Shown: positions 9,235-17,803 of the stretch, in pieces
Numbering within the stretch: position 1 is the stretch's first letter
Layout of the letters: each line of letters begins with the position of its first letter
Assembly (NCBI GenBank): GCA_942491415.1
Contig: CALOAD010000009.1
Coordinates: 186,001 to 250,000 of the forward strand
Source: CALOAD01 sp942491415
Lineage (GTDB): Bacteria; Cyanobacteriota; Vampirovibrionia; Gastranaerophilales; CALOAD01
Direction: 5' to 3'
DNA length: 64,000 nt
Position numbers and translations under genes: made by a program
Notes under the pieces: model-generated
The model's input: only the letters and a program-made list of their open reading frames with translations
Database searches by the model: none
What the model was told of the DNA's origin: nothing

Positions 9235-10041
9235 TTATTTAGATAACGCCATTATTATAGCCTGACTCTTTTCAAAGACCTCTTCTCGCAATAACATCGG
9301 GTCAGGAAGTTCAAAATCAATAAAATTAGCAATATCACTATCTATAATGGGGTATTTTATCGGCTCTTGGGTAACTCTATCAGCAACATAGACAATGCCT
9401 ACAACTGCGTGCACTCTTGAGCGTTGAGGAGAATGATGATATCTTACACTATTTATAATAGCTTCGGGCAATTGCCACCTTCTAACAAGTTCAGATCCGG
9501 CATCAGTATGATCAAAGCCAAACATCATTTTTTCAACAGCTAATCGCTCAGCCCCTAAAGAAGAAAGTCTATCGACTTCTTGGACAGCTGAAGCATTGTA
9601 TATTTCTAAAACTGATTTGCCTACGTCATGAAGCAATCCAACAACAAAAGCTTCATCAGGATCTAGTGTATTTAAGCTTTTTGCAATATGCTCACAGGCA
9701 ACGGCACACCTGATAGAATGTTCCCATAGCGCTTTGCCTCCATTGGACATTAACATTGGTTTAAGAGCAACGCTCATTATAAGACTTTTTATTTTGTTTA
9801 GCCCTAGTAAAGCCATAGCTTTATTTATAGTTGTTATTTGTTGGGGGAATCCGTAATAAGCTGAATTAACCAACTTTAAAATTTGAGAAGTTAAAGACAT
9901 ATCTTTGGATATAACACCAGAAAGCTCATTAATATTAGAATTTGGGTTTTTTATAATGTTTAAAGCCTCTGCAACAACTGTTGGCATTGCAGGAAGCCCG
10001 GGTATTCTTGAGATTGTGAGTTTTATATCATTTGGTAGCAT
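9235..10041 (-). CDS. HDOD domain signalling protein
   Basis: 268 residues made almost entirely of one HDOD domain (about 10-205), starting with the typical IPGLPAMPTVVAEALNIIKN. It keeps an HDVGK motif near residue 135. HDOD proteins are relatives of HD phosphohydrolases that usually act as non-enzymatic adaptors in signalling and stress regulation; some retain metal residues as here. AAGG lies 8 bases before the ATG. It is monocistronic, between ogt and ftsX, and has no attached sensor domain, so its partner is unknown. Confidence 0.85.
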   Translation of the reverse strand: MLPNDIKLTISRIPGLPAMPTVVAEALNIIKNPNSNINELSGVISKDMSLTSQILKLVNSAYYGFPQQITTINKAMALLGLNKIKSLIMSVALKPMLMSNGGKALWEHSIRCAVACEHIAKSLNTLDPDEAFVVGLLHDVGKSVLEIYNASAVQEVDRLSSLGAERLAVEKMMFGFDHTDAGSELVRRWQLPEAIINSVRYHHSPQRSRVHAVVGIVYVADRVTQEPIKYPIIDSDIANFIDFELPDPMLLREEVFEKSQAIIMALSK

Positions 10042-10255
10042 TAAACAGCCTTTTTAACTTCTTTACCTTAATTATAAATTACAAGTTACTATAATTCATT
10101 AAAAAATACATTAAAGTTTAATCTTCTTTGTAAAGATTTTCAATATTTCGTATTTTAATAAAAAAAATCATTTAACAAGATGAGTGTTTATTTTGAAAAA
10201 TTGGGAATAATTATAATACAACCGCTTCTTTTATCTTCTTCAATGACTTTCACCG

Positions 10256-10283
10256 AGCCCTGTATTATAAAAGGGCTTTTTTT
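10256..10283 (+). terminator. Orphan plus-strand terminator-like hairpin
   Basis: AGCCCT (10256-10261) pairs with AGGGCT (10272-10277), followed by seven T on the plus strand. All neighbouring genes are on the minus strand, and the minus-strand copy has no T run, so it would end an unannotated plus-strand transcript. The loop is complementary to bases 10211-10220. Confidence 0.45.
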
Positions 10284-11157
10284 ATACCTTTATAAATCTT
10301 TTTATTGAAATAACACTACCTCCGGCTCCAAAAACAATACCAATTGTTAAAAGACTTAAAACTACTATATTAGTAGCCATTATAGGAGAGGGGACTCCAA
10401 AAAACGAATGTGCTTTTTCCAGATAAACTTGTAATATATTCAAAGGAATCAAAGATAAAATAGCACCGGTAAATCCATAGAAGGCGCCTTGAATGATATA
10501 AGGTGCTTTTATATACCAATTATTAACTCCCATAAGGCGCATTATCTCTATTTCTTGCTTTCTTGATTGGATTACAAGTTGAATTGTATTGCTTATAATA
10601 AACATTGTAAGCCCGCCAAGTAATAATATAGTAACAAAAGTTACACTACTACTTATATCGTGTACTGCTCGCATTTTTTGAGCCAAATCCTGAGCATATC
10701 TGATATCTTCTACTTCTTTTAATTTTTTTAAGCTTTTAGCTGCATCATTGAGATATTGTTGTTTTGAAATTTTAACATGCAAAGTATCCGGCAGTGGGTT
10801 ATCAATGCGAGGAAGTGTCATTTGCTTTTTTAAATCGCCCCAGGCTCGTTCTTTTTTAATTAATTTGATTCTTTGAACGTGAGGTATTTTCCTGACACTT
10901 TGAACAACTTTTTGAGCATTTGCTTGTGGTTTTAAATAAACTGAAATTTCAAGTACATTGCCCATTTCATCAATAAATTTATTTAAACCAAGACTTGTTC
11001 TGAATAAACAACCAAAAATGCTTAAAATAGCCGCCATTGTAGTTATGATGACAATATTCATAAAACCGGTTTGCTTAAAACCTTTAAAAGTTTCTCTTAT
11101 TATCCTTATAACTATTCGAAGTTCTGTTATTATGTTTTTTGGTATTGACGAACGCAT
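10282..11157 (-). CDS. ftsX: Cell division protein FtsX (permease-like)
   Basis: Membrane partner of FtsE; together they couple the divisome to peptidoglycan hydrolase activation. The 291 residues show a cytoplasmic N-terminus, a membrane segment near 35-50, an extracytoplasmic domain of about 120 residues, then three membrane segments near 170-285 including the MacB/FtsX-type stretch. The conserved IEIMRLMG, which sits at the cytoplasmic face and contacts the ATPase, is present. It lies 28 bases downstream of ftsE. After the stop the frame stays open for 27 more codons, which is probably chance. Confidence 0.93.
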   Translation of the reverse strand: MRSSIPKNIITELRIVIRIIRETFKGFKQTGFMNIVIITTMAAILSIFGCLFRTSLGLNKFIDEMGNVLEISVYLKPQANAQKVVQSVRKIPHVQRIKLIKKERAWGDLKKQMTLPRIDNPLPDTLHVKISKQQYLNDAAKSLKKLKEVEDIRYAQDLAQKMRAVHDISSSVTFVTILLLGGLTMFIISNTIQLVIQSRKQEIEIMRLMGVNNWYIKAPYIIQGAFYGFTGAILSLIPLNILQVYLEKAHSFFGVPSPIMATNIVVLSLLTIGIVFGAGGSVISIKRFIKV

Positions 11158-11185
11158 ATATTTTCTCTGCCTTTATTTTCCGATA

Positions 11186-11860
11186 TTAATCGTATCTTCC
11201 TGCTTCAACATCTCTCACCAATTCTCCGTCTTCCAGCGTAATTACTCTTTTTCTAAAGTAATTTACAATTGCATGATCGTGAGTTGAAACTAGGATAGTT
11301 ATACCTCTTTTGTTTACTTGTTCTAAAATTTCCATGATCTCTAAAGATGTCTGTGGGTCAAGATTTCCTGTTGGTTCATCAGCTATTAAAAGAGGAGGTC
11401 CATTAACTATAGCTCTCGCTATGCCTACTCTTTGCTGTTCTCCACCTGAAAGCTCGCCGGGGGTTGATTTAGCTTTATGAGGTAAGCCAACTATACGAAG
11501 AGCTCCCCTTACTCGTGCGTCAATTTCACGAGAACTCATTCCCAATGTTCGCAATACAAAAGCTACGTTATCATACACCGTTTGTCTTTCAAGCAGTTTA
11601 AAATCCTGAAAAACAATTCCCATATGCCTTCTTAGGATAGGTATTTTTCGATGGTTTACTTTTGATACATCAAGTCCACCGACATAAACCCTTCCTCTTG
11701 AAGGTTGTTCCTCAGCATATAAAAGCTTCATTAGAGTAGATTTACCTGCTCCGCTTGAACCTACCAGAAATACAAACTCTCCCGAGTTTATCTGAATATT
11801 GACATCCTTGAGAGCGAATGCATTTCCGTATATTTTTGTAAGATTTCTTATTGTTATCAT
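11186..11860 (-). CDS. ftsE: Cell division ATP-binding protein FtsE
   Basis: ABC ATPase that drives FtsX. In 224 residues it has Walker A GSSGAGKST (about 36-44), the signature LSGGEQQRVGIARAI (about 138-152), Walker B LLIADEPTGNLDP and the switch His in VSTHDH. The short IRNLTKIYGNAFALKDVNI opening is typical for FtsE. It begins only 2 bases after the transketolase gene ends, so division and central carbon genes share one transcript here. Confidence 0.95.
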   Translation of the reverse strand: MITIRNLTKIYGNAFALKDVNIQINSGEFVFLVGSSGAGKSTLMKLLYAEEQPSRGRVYVGGLDVSKVNHRKIPILRRHMGIVFQDFKLLERQTVYDNVAFVLRTLGMSSREIDARVRGALRIVGLPHKAKSTPGELSGGEQQRVGIARAIVNGPPLLIADEPTGNLDPQTSLEIMEILEQVNKRGITILVSTHDHAIVNYFRKRVITLEDGELVRDVEAGRYD

Positions 11861-11862
11861 AC

Positions 11863-12813
11863 TTATTTTCTTTTAATAAGCTCTTCCACTTTGACAGTAA
11901 ACTTTTCAGCTATTAAACCATAATGTTCAAGAAGTGCATTTTGATCGCCGCTTTGTCCAAATTGATCTTCTATACCAATTCTTAAAACCGGAACCGGTGC
12001 TCCTTCGCAAACACATTCGCATACAGCACTTCCTAATCCCCCTATTATAGAGTGATTTTCCACCACTGCAACTGCTCCTGTTTTTCTTACACTAGCTAAT
12101 AGTGTTTCTTTATCAAAAGGCTTAACGACAGGCATACTGACAACTTCAGCATTTATCCCTTTTTCTTTAAGCATATCAGCACATTTTACCGCTTCGATAA
12201 GAGTTTCACCGTTGCTTACCAGCGTTACATCCTTACCTTCTTTTACCACAACAGCTTTATAAGGGTCAAATTTATAAGAATCGCTATAAATAGTTGGAGT
12301 TGATCCTCTACCAAGTCTGATGTAGACAGGACCGTTATAATCAGCAGCAAATTTTATAGCTTGCTTTATTTCATTTGCATCAGAAGGTACAATCACCATC
12401 ATATGAGGAATACCACGCATTAAACTGACATCTTCCAATGCTTGGTGGGTTGCTCCATCTTCCCCTACAGTGATACCACCGTGAGTTGCAACGATTTTTA
12501 CGTTGAACTTAGGGTATGCAATAGAAGTTCTCACTTGATCATAGGCTCTACCTGATGCGAAAACAGCAAATGCACTAACAAAAGGAATTTTTCCGCAAGT
12601 ACTAAGCCCGGCTGCAGTACTCATAAGATCTTGCTCGGCAATACCCATGTTGAAAAATCTTTCAGGAAATGTCTTAGCAAATTGTATTGTTTGTGTTGAA
12701 CAAGACACATCTACGTCTAACACAACAATATTTTGATTTTCAGTTCCCAGCTCTATAAGAGCTTCACCATAAGCGCCTCTAATAGATTTCATTTCTAAAG
12801 TACCTGTTGACAT
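11863..12813 (-). CDS. Transketolase, C-terminal subunit
   Basis: The pyrimidine-binding and C-terminal half of a split transketolase, a thiamine-diphosphate enzyme of the pentose phosphate pathway. Family features are GIAEQDLMSTAAGLS (with the catalytic Glu), the middle His region THGGITVGEDGATHQALEDV and a C-terminal domain with VVENHSIIGGLGSA. 316 residues is the normal size of such subunits. GGAGG lies 8 bases before the ATG at 12813, so that start is preferred to the GTG at 12822. It follows the N-terminal subunit with a 1-base gap. A DXP-synthase-like role is less likely because the two-gene split with this N-half is the usual transketolase arrangement. Confidence 0.92.
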   Translation of the reverse strand: MSTGTLEMKSIRGAYGEALIELGTENQNIVVLDVDVSCSTQTIQFAKTFPERFFNMGIAEQDLMSTAAGLSTCGKIPFVSAFAVFASGRAYDQVRTSIAYPKFNVKIVATHGGITVGEDGATHQALEDVSLMRGIPHMMVIVPSDANEIKQAIKFAADYNGPVYIRLGRGSTPTIYSDSYKFDPYKAVVVKEGKDVTLVSNGETLIEAVKCADMLKEKGINAEVVSMPVVKPFDKETLLASVRKTGAVAVVENHSIIGGLGSAVCECVCEGAPVPVLRIGIEDQFGQSGDQNALLEHYGLIAEKFTVKVEELIKRK

Positions 12814-12814
12814 A

Positions 12815-13675
12815 CTACTCACCTCCTAATTCTTTAAGTGCAATTTGGCATTCTTCTTCACTAGGAGGTTTTCCGTGCCAACCTGCATTATTTTCCATAT
12901 AAGAAACGCCTTTACCTTTTACGGTATTAGCAATAATAACCGTAGGTTGTGAGTTTTGCGCTCCGTGTTCTTTGGCTTTTTGTACAGCTTCAAAAATTTC
13001 CTGATGATCATGTCCGTTAATTTGCAAGACGTTCCAGCCAAAAGCAGCCCATTTTTTATCTACAGGATCAAGTCCCATAACGTTTTCTGTACATCCATCT
13101 ATTTGAAGTCTGTTTCTGTCTATGAAAGCAATTAAGTTCCCTAATCCGTAGTGAGCAGCTGTCATTGCAGCTTCCCAGACTTGTCCTTCTTGCATTTCAC
13201 CATCACCAAGGATTGTAAAAACGTTTTCAGGTTTTTTATCAAGTCTTAAGCCTAATGCTATACCGCAACAAACTGAAAGACCTTGACCTAAAGAACCTGT
13301 AGAAGCTTCAACTCCCGGGATGTATCCATAGGCAGGGTGTCCTTGAAGTTTTGAATTAATTTTTCTAAATGTAGAAAGGTCTTCTTTTTTGATATATCCA
13401 AGCTCTGCGAGTATTGAATATAAAGCAGGAGAAGAATGACCTTTGGCAAGAACGAATCGATCACGATTGTTCCATTGAGGATGCTTATCCCATTCAGGAT
13501 AGTGTTTCATGCAGGCTGAATAAAGTGTTGAAATGATATCCGCACATGATAAACTACCACCGGGATGTCCTGATTTTGATCCACTGACCATTTTTACGAT
13601 GTTGCATCTGACTCGTTTTGATAACTCTTGAATTTCTTTGAGTTCGTTTTCTGTCAAGTTCATTTTTTGAGACAT
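12815..13675 (-). CDS. Transketolase, N-terminal subunit
   Basis: The thiamine-diphosphate-binding half of the split transketolase. It shows SGHPGGSLSCADI (with the substrate His), AKGHSSPALYS, STGSLGQGLSVCCGIA and the cofactor motif GDGEMQEGQVWEA followed by IDRNRLQ. From the ATG at 13675 the protein has 286 residues. The frame is open further upstream to 13786, but that stretch has no family similarity and overlaps the upstream glycosyltransferase. The start lies 5 bases after that gene's stop. Confidence 0.93.
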   Translation of the reverse strand: MSQKMNLTENELKEIQELSKRVRCNIVKMVSGSKSGHPGGSLSCADIISTLYSACMKHYPEWDKHPQWNNRDRFVLAKGHSSPALYSILAELGYIKKEDLSTFRKINSKLQGHPAYGYIPGVEASTGSLGQGLSVCCGIALGLRLDKKPENVFTILGDGEMQEGQVWEAAMTAAHYGLGNLIAFIDRNRLQIDGCTENVMGLDPVDKKWAAFGWNVLQINGHDHQEIFEAVQKAKEHGAQNSQPTVIIANTVKGKGVSYMENNAGWHGKPPSEEECQIALKELGGE

Positions 13676-13680
13676 CTTTA

Positions 13681-14432
13681 CTACTCTTTTCTTTTTGATT
13701 TTAGTATTACCCGAATTAAAAAAAGTGGTAATGTCGGAAATAATCTCTTTATCCTTGAAGGTTGAGACAGTAACCGAAACAGCCACTCGAGACCGTTGTT
13801 TCTAAACGCATTAGGTGCTCTTTTGACTTTATTTGCCCATACATCGAAACTACCACCTACACCTATCATTATAGTACGAGCAAACAAATTTTTGTATTTT
13901 GAAATCCATAATTCTTGTTTTGGAACGCCAAGTCCAACAAAAAGTACTGTAGGTTCTGTGTTTTGGATTTTTTTACAAATTAAATTTTCTTCATTTTCCT
14001 TAAAATATCCGTCATTACAAAATACTATTTGCAATTCAGGGTATTTAGTTTGTATTTTTTCAATTGCCTCGTTTAAAACAGACTCTTTTGCACCTAAAAA
14101 GCCTACCGTATAGTTGTGTTGAGCGCAAAAACTTATTAACGATTCTGAAAATTCAATCCCCGGAATTCTTGTTATGTCTGTACCATTTGCTTTTAAACCC
14201 ATTACAATTCCTATTCCGTCAGGGATAATAAGTTCAGCATTTTGTATTGAGGATTTAAGACTCTCATTTGTTTCAGCCATCATTATCATTTCAGGATTAA
14301 GCGTAATAATCTGAGCGCCTTTTTTTCTTTTATAAGCTCTTTCGTTATTTCAAGAGCTTCATTCATTTCTATTAAATCAACAGGATAGCCAAGGATTTCA
14401 CCCCGTTTATATTTTTCTATGACATGTTGCAA
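13681..14432 (-). CDS. TagA/WecG/CpsF-family glycosyltransferase, interrupted by a -1 frameshift
   Basis: Transfers a sugar (classically N-acetylmannosamine or its uronic acid) to an undecaprenyl-linked primer on the cytoplasmic membrane face, for secondary cell-wall or capsule polymers. Two frames must be joined. The first runs from a TTG at 14432 with a GAGGA ribosome site inside the csaB end, and encodes the family N-terminus (GEILGYPVDLIEMNEALEI). It would stop at 14286 after 48 residues. The second begins at GGC 14319 with GAQIITLNPEMIMMAE and contains IPDGIGIVMG, GFLGAKESV and GLGVPKQELWISKYK. The switch falls on A-AAA-AAG at 14319-14325. Joined by -1 shift the product has about 250 residues, the family norm. 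It could be programmed frameshifting, RNA polymerase slippage, a phase-variable or decayed gene, or a sequencing error of one A. Confidence 0.82.
14319..14326 (-). promoter_or_regulatory. Slippery heptamer A-AAA-AAG
   Basis: Seven T on the plus strand (14320-14326) give seven A in the mRNA; the codons in the first frame are GAA AAA AAG. This is the sequence of the E. coli dnaX -1 frameshift site, and a -1 shift here restores the glycosyltransferase frame. No strong downstream stem was recognised by eye. Confidence 0.5.
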
Positions 14433-14435
14433 TAA

Positions 14436-15521
14436 TTAGTCCTCAATATCAATGTTTTCTAACATTTTAATCAATAAAGCACTTGTTTGTCGAGATAAAT
14501 TTCTTTTTTGTTCTGAAATTTGATTAAACCTAGTATTTAAAAGGTTATTAGTCGTTTTTAATTCTGTAAACTTTTCATTAAGTATATTTTCTGATGTTTC
14601 TTTCGGTAAAAAATTTGGAATTTCAAATTCTTTTGCCAGATTCTCAACTTTAGGGTCGTAACAAACGGCTAAAGCAGGAATTTTAAATAAAATAGCGCTT
14701 AATAAAGCGTGATAACGCATGCAGACAATAAAATCTACAGAAGTCATTATTTGCTGTTTTTCAGAAATTGAAAAGCCTTCTTTTATCGCTATGTTAATAG
14801 ATTCGTCAAATTCTTTTGTAATATTTGAAAATTTATTAGAAATTTTTATATCGGTCGGTTGTAGTGGAATAATAAGAAAATCAAATTCAGCTTTATTGAA
14901 ATTTTTCAATAAAGCTTTAGCAATCAGATTAAGTTTTTGTTCATTTATATTGAAACTATCTCTAAGTTGAATGCCTACAATTTTTTTAAGATTTTCAGCT
15001 TTTTCATTTAATTCTATTGCCATTCCCCATGCCGGATCCGTAGTTAATTCAGAGTTTATATTCCATTTTTTTAGAAATTCTTGACTTTGCAAATCTCTGA
15101 CCGTTATTTTATCAACGATACGAAGAACTTTAGGAGCTAAAAACTTTCCTATTTCATTATTAATAGGACCTATACCTTGGGCATAAATAAATACTTTTTT
15201 ATTGAAAAACTTTGCTAAAAAAATGATAAAAAGGTAATATAAAAGGCTTTTTAAGCTTGTAATATCTTGTAAAAGACTGCCTCCACCACTTACAAGGACA
15301 TCAGTTTTTTTTAATGCTTTAATAATGTTCTTAAGATCAAACGTACCCACTGATTTTACGTTATAGTCAGTATTTGTTTTTTGAGGATTTTTAGAGATTA
15401 CTGTAATTTCAATATTTTCATCACAGTTTTTTAATTGAGAAATTATGTTGCTTAAAATAAGCTCATCCCCAAAATTGTCAAAGCCATAATAACCTGAAAT
15501 AAGAACTTTTTTAGAGCTCAT
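14436..15521 (-). CDS. csaB: Polysaccharide pyruvyl transferase, CsaB type
   Basis: Adds a pyruvate ketal to a cell-wall polysaccharide, which in other bacteria makes the anchor for S-layer-homology proteins. 361 residues with ISGYYGFDNFGDELIL at the start, VSGGGSLLQD near residue 76, AQGIGPIN near 113 and the C-terminal VCMRYHALLSAILFKIPALAVCYDPKV, all standard for CsaB. It starts 1 base after kdgK and its last codons carry the ribosome site of the next glycosyltransferase, so both act on one polymer. No SLH-domain gene is in the window. Confidence 0.9.
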   Translation of the reverse strand: MSSKKVLISGYYGFDNFGDELILSNIISQLKNCDENIEITVISKNPQKTNTDYNVKSVGTFDLKNIIKALKKTDVLVSGGGSLLQDITSLKSLLYYLFIIFLAKFFNKKVFIYAQGIGPINNEIGKFLAPKVLRIVDKITVRDLQSQEFLKKWNINSELTTDPAWGMAIELNEKAENLKKIVGIQLRDSFNINEQKLNLIAKALLKNFNKAEFDFLIIPLQPTDIKISNKFSNITKEFDESINIAIKEGFSISEKQQIMTSVDFIVCMRYHALLSAILFKIPALAVCYDPKVENLAKEFEIPNFLPKETSENILNEKFTELKTTNNLLNTRFNQISEQKRNLSRQTSALLIKMLENIDIED

Positions 15522-15522
15522 T

Positions 15523-16461
15523 TTAATCGCCTGATTTTGATTCTGAATAAACCTGTTTTTTATATGGAATCGAATTTATTGCCCCAATAGATTGAATTTG
15601 ATACGAGACTACTTTTTGAGCTAATTGGACAGATTCAAAAGGATTTAACCCTGAAACGATTCCGTGAAGAAAACCACCATTAAAAGCATCTCCCGAACCG
15701 GTTGTATCTATAATCTTTACAGCACAAGAGGGGACAAGGTTTATTTCTCCGTTATGTCCTATTGCAGTACCTTCTTTGCCAAGCTTTACAACTACAGTAG
15801 ATACTCCCTTATCCCAGAAAGTTTTAATAACTTGCTCGTAAGATGAAATGCCAAAGAGTTTTTCAGCATCATGTTTAATGTTCAACATTAAAATATCAAC
15901 ATATTCTATTACTTCTTCAATGGCTTCTCTTGCTTCATCAACATCCCAAAGACTTGGAGTGAAATTAGGATCATAAGCAACTTTGCAGTCTTTTTCTTTT
16001 GCCAATTCAAATGCTTTTTTAACAGCTTCTTTTGCTGAAATTGAAAGTGATTGAGTTATTCCCGTAGAATATACTATTCTTGAAGATTCAATATATTCAG
16101 GAGGAATATCATTTACAGAGAGATTTGTTGCGGCACTTTTTTTTCTGTAATAGGCGAATTCTTTTTCACCGCTTTCTAATCTGGATATAAAATAAAGACC
16201 GTTAAATCCCTCAACGAGTTTTACGTTTGAGATATCGATGTTCTCTGATTGCCAGGAATCCATTAAAAAGTCTTTAAAATGATCATTGCCTACTCTTGAT
16301 ATAAAACCAACATTAGAACCTAATCTGGAAGCTGCAACTGCAGCACTGATTATATCTCCACCATAATATTTGCGAAGAGTATTTGCATAAGTCAAACCTT
16401 CGTTTGTGGAAAATTCTATTAAACTTTCACCGATACAAATTATATCTAGATTTTCACTCAT
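15523..16461 (-). CDS. kdgK: PfkB-family sugar kinase, probably 2-keto-3-deoxygluconate kinase
   Basis: 312 residues of the ribokinase/PfkB family with the N-terminal GESLIEFS, the GGD and AVAASRLGSNVGFISRVGNDHF region, and the C-terminal DTTGSGDAFNGGFLHG with the catalytic Asp. PfkB kinases accept several sugars. The KDG assignment rests on the next upstream gene being a KDPG aldolase, so kinase and aldolase would convert 2-keto-3-deoxygluconate to pyruvate and glyceraldehyde-3-phosphate. Residue FAYYRKKSAA, typical of KDG kinases, supports this. It is 101 bases downstream of the aldolase gene. Confidence 0.82.
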   Translation of the reverse strand: MSENLDIICIGESLIEFSTNEGLTYANTLRKYYGGDIISAAVAASRLGSNVGFISRVGNDHFKDFLMDSWQSENIDISNVKLVEGFNGLYFISRLESGEKEFAYYRKKSAATNLSVNDIPPEYIESSRIVYSTGITQSLSISAKEAVKKAFELAKEKDCKVAYDPNFTPSLWDVDEAREAIEEVIEYVDILMLNIKHDAEKLFGISSYEQVIKTFWDKGVSTVVVKLGKEGTAIGHNGEINLVPSCAVKIIDTTGSGDAFNGGFLHGIVSGLNPFESVQLAQKVVSYQIQSIGAINSIPYKKQVYSESKSGD

Positions 16462-16562
16462 TGATTTATTCTCTTATAAAATTTAGCTTTATGAATAACT
16501 TTTTAGCACATACCTAATGCTTGGTCAAATAAAGTATATAGGAGTTACTCCCAAGATAGTAA

Positions 16563-17201
16563 TTATAAGCTACTTTTGAACTCTTTAAGTTTTTGTACAA
16601 CTGCTTTTGTTTTTTGCGTTATTGTAGATAGTTCAGTCTCTCTTTCATATAAGGTTCTACCCATTCCAACAGCAATTGCTCCGGATTTTAAGTATTCGAT
16701 AAAGTCCTCGGGATGTACTCCGCTGGTAGGCATAGTTCTTAAAAAAGGCATGGGTTTTAAAATGTCTTTTATATATCGGGGTCCACCTAAAGCCTTTACA
16801 GGGAATATTTTGGTTATACTTACACCCATTTTCCAGGCGTTATAAGCTTCTGTTGCAGTAGAAGCACCACAGATAAATGGAACACGATAACCTTTGCAGA
16901 ATTTAACCAAGCTCATTTCATAAACCGGAGAGACAATAAGTTCTGCTCCTGCTTCAATTGCTACTTTGGCTTGTTTATTAGATATGATTGATCCGGCTGC
17001 AACTGAAAGGTCCTTTATTTGAGAAAGTTCTTTTATCGCTTGAATAGCATTTGGACAATCCATTGAAATTTCAATGGTTTTTAAACCACCTTCAACAAGG
17101 GCTTTTGCTATGTCCAATGTTGAGTTTGTTTCATCTGCTCTCACTACTGCAAATATTTTACTGTCTTCTATTTTATTTATTATCGAGTACTGTTTAGACA
17201 T
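16563..17201 (-). CDS. eda: KHG/KDPG aldolase
   Basis: Class I aldolase that splits 2-keto-3-deoxy-6-phosphogluconate into pyruvate and glyceraldehyde-3-phosphate. 212 residues, normal length. The catalytic Glu is in KTIEISM near residue 43, the Schiff-base Lys in SITKIFPVKALGGPRYIK near 131, and the C-terminal GAIAVGMG phosphate site is intact. It is the first gene of the long minus-strand string ending with ftsX. No edd gene is nearby, so the substrate probably comes from kdgK rather than from the Entner-Doudoroff dehydratase. Confidence 0.92.
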   Translation of the reverse strand: MSKQYSIINKIEDSKIFAVVRADETNSTLDIAKALVEGGLKTIEISMDCPNAIQAIKELSQIKDLSVAAGSIISNKQAKVAIEAGAELIVSPVYEMSLVKFCKGYRVPFICGASTATEAYNAWKMGVSITKIFPVKALGGPRYIKDILKPMPFLRTMPTSGVHPEDFIEYLKSGAIAVGMGRTLYERETELSTITQKTKAVVQKLKEFKSSL

Positions 17202-17362
17202 TTTTGACTCACTCTTTATCTAGCTACAAAAAGATTTTACCAAATAATAAAAAAATTTGAGTATTTTTGTTGATAGAAATTCATTTTAGTAATAAAATTG
17301 AATCTAAATTATTCAAAATTTTATTTTTTATTTTTAAGTTTTATAAAAATATAGGTGACAAC

Positions 17363-17803
17363 ATGGAAGTATGGCAATTATGGCTTATAACAGGGGTTGT
17401 TTTATTTATTTTTGAAATGTTCACTCCTTCTATGTTTTTGGCAAGTTTAGGTTTTGGTTCGTTTTTTGCTTCAATGGTGGCGTATCTTGGTTATGGACTA
17501 GTAGAACAAAGTATTATATTTGCTTTTGTATCAGTTTTTTTAATTGCATTTATAAGACCTTTTTTAAAAAATTATATGACAAAAAACGGCAATGGGAAAA
17601 CAGGTGTACCAAGATATATAGGACATTCAGCGAAAGTTGTTGAAAAAATATCTGCTACCGCAAATACAGGCAGAGTAAGAATTTTTGATGAAGAATGGTC
17701 TGCTGCCTCTGTTGATGGTTTAGAAATTGAAATTAACGAAAATGTGATAGTAGAAAATTTTAAAGATATGACATTATTTGTAAAAAAAGCAGGAGGGGAC
17801 TAA
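17363..17803 (+). CDS. NfeD-like membrane protein
   Basis: 146 residues: two or three membrane segments in the first 75 residues (WLITGVVLFIFEMFTP and the following segments), then a small OB-fold domain with SAKVVEKISATANTGRVRI. This is the short NfeD1b type, which works with stomatin/flotillin-like SPFH proteins in membrane microdomains. The frame is open from a TTG at 17267, but AGGTG 8 bases before the ATG at 17363 and the start of the hydrophobic region there fix the start. Its stop overlaps the ATG of the SPFH gene (TAATG). Confidence 0.88.
   Translation: MEVWQLWLITGVVLFIFEMFTPSMFLASLGFGSFFASMVAYLGYGLVEQSIIFAFVSVFLIAFIRPFLKNYMTKNGNGKTGVPRYIGHSAKVVEKISATANTGRVRIFDEEWSAASVDGLEIEINENVIVENFKDMTLFVKKAGGD

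Noticed and set aside
12815..13786. Longer transketolase start at 13786
   Set aside because: The extra 37 residues have no similarity, overlap the glycosyltransferase gene and start without a ribosome site.
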